Shown piece by piece: positions 1 through 4,903 of a stretch of 6,160 nucleotides of DNA. This stretch comes from Lentisphaeria bacterium (lineage in GTDB: Bacteria > Verrucomicrobiota > Lentisphaeria > Oligosphaerales > Oligosphaeraceae): the NCBI GenBank assembly GCA_028699735.1, contig JAQVUB010000170.1, forward strand, positions 1-6,160. Direction: 5' to 3'. Under the pieces are notes generated by a model, which was not told the origin of the DNA, did not search any database, and worked only from the letters and a program-made list of their open reading frames with translations. Position 1 is the first letter of the stretch, and each line of letters begins with the position of its first letter. A program made the position numbers and the translations under genes.

Positions 1-51
1 TAATGCTCCGTCAGATGGGTTCATGGCTGCTCCTTTTGTTTTTGGGGAAAA

Positions 52-195
52 GTCGGACAGGTCGGACGGGTCGGACAGGTCGGACAGGTCAGACAGGTCA
101 GACAGGTCAGACAGGTCAGACAGGTCAGACAGGTCAGACAAGTCGGACGGGTCAGACAGGTCAGACAGGTCAGACAAGTCGGACGGGTCGGACAC
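52..195. repeat. 9-bp minisatellite, 16 tandem copies
   Basis: Sixteen uninterrupted 9-bp units run head to tail with no indels. The dominant forms are GTCGGACAG and GTCAGACAG, with GTCGGACGG and GTCAGACAA variants; the last unit is GTCGGACAC. Nearly all variation is G/A at unit positions 4, 8 and 9. The pair GTCAGACAA-GTCGGACGG occurs twice (133-150 and 169-186), a sign of higher-order duplication. Because 9 is a multiple of 3 and the unit has no stop in any phase, all six frames stay open (for example Ser-Asp-Arg, Val-Gly-Gln and Arg-Thr-Gly on the plus strand), which creates artefactual ORFs of about 70 codons. No convincing ribosome binding site precedes them, so I call this non-coding repeat DNA. 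Confidence 0.95.
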
Positions 196-197
196 GA

Positions 198-217
198 TTG
201 AAAAACTAATTTTTCAA
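198..217. repeat. A/T-rich perfect hairpin just after the minisatellite
   Basis: TTGAAAAA (198-205) and TTTTTCAA (210-217) form an 8-bp perfect stem around the loop CTAA, starting two bases after the last minisatellite unit. A further partial copy of TTTTCAAAT follows at about 224-232. It has a weak, A/T-only stem, so it is a poor terminator by itself. The rest of 218-285 shows no gene or strong structure. Confidence 0.4.
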
Positions 218-292
218 ATGCGGTTTTCAAATTGGAGGTAACACTATCATAGAAAGTCTTGGAGGCTCCATGAAAGTCATAGCCTCACTCGA

Positions 293-318
293 GTGGACAG
301 GTCGGACGGGTCGGACAG
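293..318. repeat. Second patch of the 9-bp repeat (three units)
   Basis: GTGGACAG (an 8-base degenerate unit lacking the C), GTCGGACGG and GTCGGACAG repeat the same unit as the large array, 97 bp further on and in the same orientation. The patch abuts the perfect 10-bp palindrome CACTCGAGTG (286-295), whose last three bases are shared with the first unit. This is either a remnant of a once longer array or a second seeding of the same sequence. Confidence 0.85.
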
Positions 319-320
319 AT

Positions 321-378
321 AAAACAAAAAACGCAGGATGGAGCCGGGGTAAGCGGTTCGATCCTGCGTTTGTTTTTT
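321..378 (-). terminator. Bidirectional Rho-independent terminator of the valS-nfu operon
   Basis: Arms 329-339 (AAACGCAGGAT) and 361-371 (ATCCTGCGTTT) form an 11-bp perfect stem. In the apical region GAGCC (341-345) can pair with GGTTC (355-359) on the plus-strand transcript. Read on the minus strand, the stem is followed by TTTTTGTTTT (330-321); on the plus strand it is followed by GTTTTTT (372-378), so it can act in both directions. It lies 26 nt past the stop codon of the nfu gene, where the end of the minus-strand operon is expected. Confidence 0.85.
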
Positions 379-397
379 AGCATTCAGGGGCTGTTGA

Positions 398-622
398 TCA
401 GTCCATGACGCGTTCGACGGTGATATCTTTGCTGATCTGTTCTCTGAGGATGCGCTCGATGCCCTGTTTGAGAGTCATCTGGGCATGCGGGCAGCAGCCG
501 CAGGCACCTTTGAGCTTCAGGAAAACCTGATTTCCTTCAATTTTGACCAGTTCCAGATCGCCGCCGTCGTTCTGCAGATTGACGCGCAGAGCTTCGAGAA
601 GTTCTTTGATCTTTTCTTCCAT
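398..622 (-). CDS. NifU C-terminal-domain (Nfu-type) iron-sulfur cluster protein
   Basis: This is a small stand-alone Nfu domain protein, a cytoplasmic scaffold or carrier that holds a [4Fe-4S] (or [2Fe-2S]) cluster and passes it to apoproteins. Nearly the whole protein is the domain: an N-terminal helix, the Asn-Asp-Gly-Gly-Asp turn typical of the family, then Gly-Ala-Cys-Gly-Cys-Cys-Pro followed by Met-Thr-Leu-Lys-Gln-Gly-Ile-Glu. The cluster-binding CxxC is encoded at 491-502 and carries an extra Cys inside it (C-G-C-C). Start choice: an upstream in-frame ATG at 634-632 would add MEKP (78 aa) and sits 5 nt after the valS stop but has no Shine-Dalgarno. The ATG at 622-620 has GGAG (632-629) six bases upstream, and family members often begin Met-Glu-Glu-Lys, so I prefer it (74 aa). 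It is the last gene of the valS operon, probably translationally coupled to valS. The domain assignment is firm; the physiological client is unknown. Confidence 0.9.
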   Translation of the reverse strand: MEEKIKELLEALRVNLQNDGGDLELVKIEGNQVFLKLKGACGCCPHAQMTLKQGIERILREQISKDITVERVMD

Positions 623-642
623 CGGTTTCTCCATTTTGTTCA
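623..642 (-). promoter_or_regulatory. valS stop / nfu start junction with GGAG ribosome binding site
   Basis: Reading the minus strand: the valS TGA (642-640), five bases, a first ATG (634-632), and an internal GGAG (632-629) that overlaps that ATG and is ideally placed for the second ATG at 622. The junction implies co-transcription and probable coupling of the two genes, and it decides between the two candidate nfu starts. Confidence 0.6.
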
Positions 643-3321
643 GCTGCCGAAAACGGCGATTTGGGCACGGATTCGTGCCAGTTTTTCTTCGAATTCACTG
701 ATGTGGGCACGTTCTTTGTCCACGACTTCCTGGGGGGCTCGTTCGACAAATTTGGGGTTGGAAAGTTTACGGTTGACACTGTCGATATATTTCAGGGCTT
801 CTTCCTCCTGTTTGCGCAGGCGGGTGACTTCGGCTTCGAGGTCGACCATGCCAGCCAGCGGAACATAGGCTGTGCCGATGTTGCTGACCGCCACACCGCA
901 GGGGCCTTCCGGCTTTTCTCCAACCCGCAGATCCCCGGCATTGAGCAGGGACTGCAAGGCCGCATGATCGCGCTGCAGAAAAGCCTCCGCCTCCGGTGTT
1001 GCCGGGGTGACGATGACGCTGATCGGACGGCTGGTGGAAATCTGGTAGTTGGCACGGATATTGCGCACGGCCCGGATCAGCTCAAATTTGGCTTCACTGA
1101 GAGTGACGATATTGCCACAGGCACCCAGACTTTCCAGCTGTATTTCGGAGAGTGGTTTGGGCCATTGGGTCAGCATGATCGAGTCTTCTTCGCCGACGAA
1201 ACCGATCTGATGATAGAGTTCATCGCTGATAAAGGGCATGAACGGATGCAGCAGGCGCAGGAAAACCGACAGGCTGTAGTCGAAAACACGCAACGTCGTC
1301 GCCGAGCTGTCGTCTGATGTTGTCTCGGCATTGAAGATGGACTTGCAGGATTCCAGATACCAGTCGCAGAATTCACTCCAGACGAAATCATAGAGATTTT
1401 TAACGGAGTCATTGAAGCCGAATTGTTCAAGATTGTCGGTTACCACCGTGATAATGCGGTTCAGGCGTGCGATAATCCACTGATCATCCGGGCGCAGATC
1501 TGCGGCGCTGAGACCGTCGAGGTTCTGCCAATTTGACACCGCTTGCCCGCGATTCAGGCGGAAACGCACGACATTCCAGATCTTGTTGGCAAAATTGCGC
1601 CCGAGTTCGCATTTTTCGTTGCTGTAGCGGATATCCTGTCCGACCGGAGCGATGTAGGCCATGGTGAAGCGCAACGCATCGGCACCGTATTGATTGACCA
1701 CATCGATCGGATCCGGAGAATTATTCAGGCTTTTGGACATTTTACGCCCCTGGTCATCGCGGATGATCGAGGTGAAGTAGACATCGCTGAAAGGGATGTC
1801 ACCCATGAATTCGATGCCGGCCATAATCATGCGGGCGACCCAGAAGAAAATGATATCCGGGCCGGTAACCAGGCTTTGCGTCGGATAGAAGCGTTTGAGT
1901 TCCGCGCTTCCTGCGGGCCAGTTGAACACTGAAAATGGCCACAGCCAGGAGCTGAACCAGGTGTCCAGCACATCGGGATCCTGCGTGAAAGCAGACGCCC
2001 CGCAGCTGCATTTTTCCGGTGCACTGATGGCGACGTAGAGTTTGCCGCACTGGTTGCAGGTATAGGCCGGGATGCGGTGTCCCCACCAGAGCTGGCGGCT
2101 GATGCACCAGTCCTTGATATTTTCCATCCAGTGCCGGTAGGTCTTCACCCAGCGTTCCGGATGAAAGCGGATGCGCCCGTCATTGACCGCAGCCAAAGCC
2201 GGTTCGGCCAGCGGAGTCATTTTTACGAACCACTGATCGGACAGGCGGGGTTCGACCGGGACATTGCCGCGTTCGGAGTAGCCGACCTGGTGCACGTAAT
2301 CCTCGATTTTCTCAATCAGGCCGAGCGCTTCGAGTTTCTGCACGACCAGTTTGCGGGCAGCATAGCGGTCGAGGCCGTCAAAATCCGCGCCGGCAGCAGC
2401 ATTCATCGTACCGTCGTCGTTCATCACATTCGGCATTTCGAGATTGTGGCGCAAGCCGACTTCATAGTCGTTGGGATCATGTGCAGGTGTGATTTTCACT
2501 GCACCGGTACCGAAGGCCGGATCGACATAGTCATCGGCGATCAGCGGCATGATCCGGCCGACCAGAGGCAGAGTGATGGTTTTGCCGAGTTTGTCCTTGT
2601 AACGCGGGTCTTCCGGATGCACCGCCACCGCCGTATCGCCCATCATCGTTTCCGGACGGGTGGTGGCTACGACTACATAGCCCGATCCGTCACTGTAAGG
2701 ATAACGGAAATGCCACAGATGCCCTTTTTCCTCTTTGTAGATGACTTCCTCATCCGACAGGGCCGTGCAGGATTTCGGACACCAGTTGATGATGCGGTGC
2801 CCTTTGTAAATCAGACCCTTGTTGTAAAGGCGGACAAAGACTTCCTGGACGGCGGCGGACAGTCCTTCATCGAGGGTGAAGCGCTCTCTCTCCCAGTCAC
2901 AGGCGGTGCCGATTGTGCGCAGCTGCCGGATGATGGTGCCGCCATATTTCTCTTTCCAGCTCCACATGTGTTCGAGGAACTTTTCCCGGCCGAGGTCATG
3001 CCGGGTCAGATTCTGTTCCTTTTTCAGCTGGGCTTCCACTTTCGCCTGAGTCGCGATGCCGGCATGATCGGTGCCGGGAACCCAGCAGGTCTCCCGTCCA
3101 CGCATTTTTTCAAAGCGGATCAGGATATCCTGCAGCGTATTGTTCAGCACATGACCCAGCGTCAGCATACCAGTGACATTGGGCGGAGGAATGACGATTG
3201 TATACGGCGTTTTACCACTGTTGACATCGGCATGAAAATACCCACGGCTCTCCCAGGTGGAATACCACTTTTTCTCCACTTCAGCAGGATTATATGCCTT
3301 GGCCAGATTCTGCTCGCTCAT
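640..3321 (-). CDS. valS: Valyl-tRNA synthetase
   Basis: This class I aminoacyl-tRNA synthetase charges tRNA-Val in the cytoplasm and hydrolyses mischarged Thr-tRNA-Val. At 893 aa it is full length. In order: the N-terminal Rossmann start with PPPNVTG (45-51) and the HIGH box, here TLGH (54-57); the WVPGTDHAGIATQ block (80-92) typical of ValRS; a CPKSC pair (181-185); the CP1 editing domain at about 205-360, with ATTRPETMMGDTA and the TPAHDPNDYEVG loop; a zinc-ribbon-like segment with C422, C425, C438 and C440; DVLDTWFSS (450-458); KMSKS (527-531); a helical anticodon-binding domain at about 610-760; and a C-terminal coiled-coil arm at about 826-890 that is diagnostic for bacterial ValRS. The start ATG is preceded by AAGGAG (3332-3327) at a 5-base spacing. 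The first His of HIGH is replaced by Thr. No T-box leader is seen upstream. The nfu gene follows directly. Confidence 0.97.
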   Translation of the reverse strand: MSEQNLAKAYNPAEVEKKWYSTWESRGYFHADVNSGKTPYTIVIPPPNVTGMLTLGHVLNNTLQDILIRFEKMRGRETCWVPGTDHAGIATQAKVEAQLKKEQNLTRHDLGREKFLEHMWSWKEKYGGTIIRQLRTIGTACDWERERFTLDEGLSAAVQEVFVRLYNKGLIYKGHRIINWCPKSCTALSDEEVIYKEEKGHLWHFRYPYSDGSGYVVVATTRPETMMGDTAVAVHPEDPRYKDKLGKTITLPLVGRIMPLIADDYVDPAFGTGAVKITPAHDPNDYEVGLRHNLEMPNVMNDDGTMNAAAGADFDGLDRYAARKLVVQKLEALGLIEKIEDYVHQVGYSERGNVPVEPRLSDQWFVKMTPLAEPALAAVNDGRIRFHPERWVKTYRHWMENIKDWCISRQLWWGHRIPAYTCNQCGKLYVAISAPEKCSCGASAFTQDPDVLDTWFSSWLWPFSVFNWPAGSAELKRFYPTQSLVTGPDIIFFWVARMIMAGIEFMGDIPFSDVYFTSIIRDDQGRKMSKSLNNSPDPIDVVNQYGADALRFTMAYIAPVGQDIRYSNEKCELGRNFANKIWNVVRFRLNRGQAVSNWQNLDGLSAADLRPDDQWIIARLNRIITVVTDNLEQFGFNDSVKNLYDFVWSEFCDWYLESCKSIFNAETTSDDSSATTLRVFDYSLSVFLRLLHPFMPFISDELYHQIGFVGEEDSIMLTQWPKPLSEIQLESLGACGNIVTLSEAKFELIRAVRNIRANYQISTSRPISVIVTPATPEAEAFLQRDHAALQSLLNAGDLRVGEKPEGPCGVAVSNIGTAYVPLAGMVDLEAEVTRLRKQEEEALKYIDSVNRKLSNPKFVERAPQEVVDKERAHISEFEEKLARIRAQIAVFGS

Positions 3322-3367
3322 GAATGCTCCTTCACTGTCACAATATCAATTCGCTGTAATGCAGACA

Positions 3368-3391
3368 GTTGCCTACAAAATACAAGGCAAC
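3368..3391 (-). promoter_or_regulatory. Inverted repeat in the valS upstream leader
   Basis: GTTGCCT (3368-3374) and AGGCAAC (3385-3391) form a perfect 7-bp inverted repeat around a 10-base A/T-rich loop, about 35 bases upstream of the valS Shine-Dalgarno. It could be a protein operator or an RNA hairpin in the 5' untranslated region. It is not followed by a T-run, so it is not an attenuator, and no T-box specifier architecture is visible. The function is unknown. Confidence 0.4.
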
Positions 3392-3530
3392 ATCCGCTCT
3401 GCTTTGCATGCGAAAGTAAAAAATAAAATGTAATGGTTTATCAGCCGAAAAGCAAACCTGAAGCTCCGTTTTCAAGGATGGAGAAACTCTTTCGCAGTAA
3501 TGCGTCAGCAAAGCTGGGTGGCAGTGGTAT

Positions 3531-3656
3531 TTTTTTACAACGAAAAGCTCGAAACGCCCCGAAAAAATTTCATGGGATGAGCAACGCATTCCTGCAGTCA
3601 AAGCCGTTTCCCATGAAATTTTTTCGGGGCGTTTTGTGCTTTTCGTTGTTCAAAAA
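3531..3656. repeat. Long near-perfect inverted repeat (possible MITE-like or cruciform element)
   Basis: Arm 3537-3577 is the reverse complement of 3609-3649 over 41 bases with only two mismatches, at the bases following GAAAAGC. If a two-base bulge is allowed, the pairing extends outward through a T-run (3531-3536) and an A-run (3652-3656). The spacer is 31 bases (3578-3608) and contains the palindrome CTGCAG. There is no T-run directly after the hairpin on either strand, so it is not a standard terminator. No clear target-site duplication is visible at the flanks. It may be a miniature inverted-repeat element, a pair of oppositely inserted dispersed repeats, or a structured RNA. Confidence 0.85.
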
Positions 3657-3760
3657 GAATTCCACCGTTACCAGTTTCACTGACGCAATATCTTTTGCAT
3701 TTTTGAAAAAAAACTTTTTGTTCCCTCGTTTTCTGTGATGAAAGCGAACCTCCAACATTA

Positions 3761-3781
3761 GTCGCGGCCGGCGGACGCGAC
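3761..3781. repeat. GC-rich hairpin
   Basis: GTCGCG (3761-3766) and CGCGAC (3776-3781) form a perfect 6-bp stem, with two further C-G pairs possible inside the nine-base GC-rich loop after one mismatch. It is a GC island in otherwise A/T-rich intergenic DNA and lacks a following T-run on either strand. It resembles dispersed palindromic repeat units, but one copy in one window cannot prove dispersal. Confidence 0.5.
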
Positions 3782-3872
3782 CTACGCTCGCCCCATCTTT
3801 TTTGATAATCGACAGCCCCAGCATGATTTTTTTACATGCGGTCTCATCCGGCAAAGCCACAACCCATCAAAA

Positions 3873-3902
3873 AATTTCGTGTCTTTTCGTGCCTTTCGTG
3901 GT
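3873..3902 (-). repeat. Three 10-bp CACGAAA repeats downstream of araC
   Basis: On the minus strand the units are ACCACGAAAG, GCACGAAAAG and ACACGAAATT, each 10 bp with an invariant CACGAAA core. They begin eight bases after the araC stop codon and are flanked by T-runs on both sides. From memory, very similar strings of CACGAAA spaced by about 10 bp are scattered through intergenic DNA of many environmental bacterial genomes (Planctomycetes, Lentisphaerae and Deltaproteobacteria among them), where they inflate spurious ORF calls. Their role is not known to me. Confidence 0.65.
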
Positions 3903-3909
3903 TAAAAAA

Positions 3910-4782
3910 TCAGTCTATTTGGCGTTTTTGCGAACGGTATTCCGATGGCAGTATTCCATTCTTTTCATGGAACACCTTGGCAAAATAATACGCATAGGAA
4001 AAACCGCACTGTGCAGCAATTTCTTTGATCGGCTGTTTCGTCTGTTCCAAAAGGTGTTTAGCCTTTTCCAGACGAAAGTCCATAACATAATGATTGACGG
4101 TGGTATTCAGATGCTCCTGGAAAAGTCTGCCCAGCAGAACCACACACATACCGGAGGCTGAAGCAATATCCCGTCTTGTTAATGCCGGATCGCAGAAATG
4201 ATTGTCGATATAGCGCAGCGCCACCGTCAAATTTTCCGGCAGTCGGGAACGCGGTGTGGTCTGACGTGTCGCTTCACAGAGCAGACGATACCCCATTGCC
4301 CCCAGCAAAACATCATCAATCTCCCCTTTTTTTCGCAGGACACGGCGGATATCCTCAAAACAACGTTTCAATCGGATTGCTTCCTGCGACAGAAACTTCG
4401 GCAGCCCGCCCGGGAAAAGTTCTCTTAGAAGCGTACGCAGGAAATGATTCACTTCCAGCAGGATGAAATAGCGTTCCAGGGTATCCTTGCGCAGATGGAA
4501 AGATTTCGACGTGGCTTCATTCAAGTCGGCAACAACGAAAAAATTCGGTTGCAGGTGAACGGTTCCCCCGTCTTCAGTAATATAAAGGTCTTCTCCGGAA
4601 AGGATCATATAGACGATGATAAATGGGTATCTGGATTTAAGCGGAGTCCAATGTGGGTTCAGCCTGGAGTGGCAGAACGAGTGAATTCGCAGTCCGGGAA
4701 GCTGCGGTTGATATTCCGATGTGTTCAGCAGATAATCTTCTTGATAATCTGCCGTTTTGTCCCGTTTGCTTTTGATCGCCAT
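3910..4782 (-). CDS. AraC-family transcriptional regulator
   Basis: This 290-aa cytoplasmic DNA-binding regulator has an N-terminal ligand-sensing half and a C-terminal AraC/XylS DNA-binding domain. Residues at about 30-110 look like a cupin-type sensor (Leu-rich strands, a His-x-x-Leu and conserved Gly-Gly turn region), poorly conserved as usual for this family. The first helix-turn-helix lies at about 201-222 (Thr-Arg-Arg-Asp-Ile-Ala-Ser-Ala-Ser-Gly) and the second at about 250-272. The family signature closes the domain: IKEIAAQCGFSYAYYFAKVF, then Gly276, Pro279 and Tyr282-Arg283. The start ATG has AAGGA about five bases upstream. It is divergent from an oxidoreductase with an overlapping promoter region, so it probably controls that gene and itself. 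The effector cannot be read from sequence; a sugar or glycan breakdown product is a reasonable guess. Confidence 0.93.
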   Translation of the reverse strand: MAIKSKRDKTADYQEDYLLNTSEYQPQLPGLRIHSFCHSRLNPHWTPLKSRYPFIIVYMILSGEDLYITEDGGTVHLQPNFFVVADLNEATSKSFHLRKDTLERYFILLEVNHFLRTLLRELFPGGLPKFLSQEAIRLKRCFEDIRRVLRKKGEIDDVLLGAMGYRLLCEATRQTTPRSRLPENLTVALRYIDNHFCDPALTRRDIASASGMCVVLLGRLFQEHLNTTVNHYVMDFRLEKAKHLLEQTKQPIKEIAAQCGFSYAYYFAKVFHEKNGILPSEYRSQKRQID

Positions 4783-4821
4783 TCGTTTCCTTTTTTATTT
4801 TTTTATTTTCGCTTTTTATTA

Positions 4822-4851
4822 TTGAATCCGGCTAAACTATACTTGTATTAT
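4822..4851 (+). promoter_or_regulatory. Sigma70-type promoter for the oxidoreductase gene
   Basis: TTGAAT (4822-4827) and TATTAT (4846-4851) are separated by 18 bases. Transcription would start near 4858, giving a leader of about 45 nt. Its -10 box lies inside the spacer of the opposing araC promoter, and the araC -10 box lies inside its own spacer, so polymerase can hardly occupy both at once. Confidence 0.55.
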
Positions 4852-4864
4852 TCTAACATTCCAA
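4836..4864 (-). promoter_or_regulatory. Sigma70-type promoter for the araC gene
   Basis: On the minus strand TTGGAA (4864-4859) and TATAGT (4841-4836) are separated by exactly 17 bases, a good match to -35/-10 consensus. Transcription would start near 4830, leaving an A-rich leader of about 45-50 nt before the araC Shine-Dalgarno. The promoter interleaves with the plus-strand promoter of the oxidoreductase. Confidence 0.6.
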
Positions 4865-4867
4865 GTA
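4840..4867. promoter_or_regulatory. Candidate operator in the divergent promoter region
   Basis: TACTTG (4840-4845) and CAAGTA (4862-4867) are a perfect 6-bp inverted pair with 16 bases between. They overlap the araC -10 and -35 boxes and bracket the -10 of the oxidoreductase promoter. The 22-bp offset between arms is close to two helical turns. AraC proteins more often bind direct repeats; a loose direct repeat, AAC-N4-C-N2-G (4835-4845 and 4855-4865), also exists. Binding by the neighbouring regulator is inferred only. Confidence 0.35.
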
Positions 4868-4893
4868 ATTTATCTGCAATAGCAAAGAAAACC

Positions 4894-4898
4894 GGGAG
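4894..4898 (+). promoter_or_regulatory. Ribosome binding site of the oxidoreductase
   Basis: GGGAG lies five bases upstream of the ATG at 4904 and fixes that start; the Rossmann strand begins right after it. Confidence 0.75.
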
Positions 4899-4903
4899 CT
4901 TAC

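Larger units (their letters stand above)
3322..3909. other. 588-bp non-coding region between araC and valS, rich in inverted repeats
   Basis: No open frame here has both a plausible ribosome binding site and recognisable protein content, and the longer frames cross the inverted repeat arms. Apart from the elements listed separately, the region holds poly-T/poly-A runs (for example at about 3700-3720), a GCATG/CATGC pair flanking a T-run (3821-3839), and no tRNA or known RNA family that I can recognise. I found no clear sigma70 promoter for valS, though one must lie here or the gene is read through from araC. Base composition swings from very A/T-rich to a short GC-rich island. Confidence 0.6.

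Noticed and set aside
52..195. CRISPR array
   Set aside because: The units are 9 bp and contiguous with no unique spacers, and no cas genes are present.
3..241. Overlapping Ser-Asp-Arg, Arg-Thr-Gly and Leu-Thr-Cys repeat ORFs of about 70 codons
   Set aside because: They exist only because the 9-bp unit has no stop in any frame; they lack ribosome binding sites and non-repeat domains.
3322..3420. T-box riboswitch controlling valS
   Set aside because: The leader is short and shows no T-box core sequence, specifier loop or terminator/antiterminator pair; only a single 7-bp inverted repeat is present.
2077..3426. 449-codon plus-strand ORF opposite valS
   Set aside because: It is the antisense shadow of a clearly conserved valS frame; the translation has no recognisable domain and there is no promoter or ribosome binding site.
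3531..3656. Integron attC site or Rho-independent terminator
   Set aside because: The ends do not match the RYYYAAC/GTTRRRY core sites, no integrase is nearby, and no T-run follows the stem on either strand.
3338..3860. Small hypothetical ORFs on both strands in the valS-araC gap (3338-3601, 3433-3738, 3570-3860)
   Set aside because: They run through the inverted repeat and A/T runs, have no good ribosome binding site and show no recognisable protein content.
4176..4466. Plus-strand ORFs inside the araC gene
   Set aside because: They are antisense shadows of the AraC helix-turn-helix and sensor frame, with no independent support.
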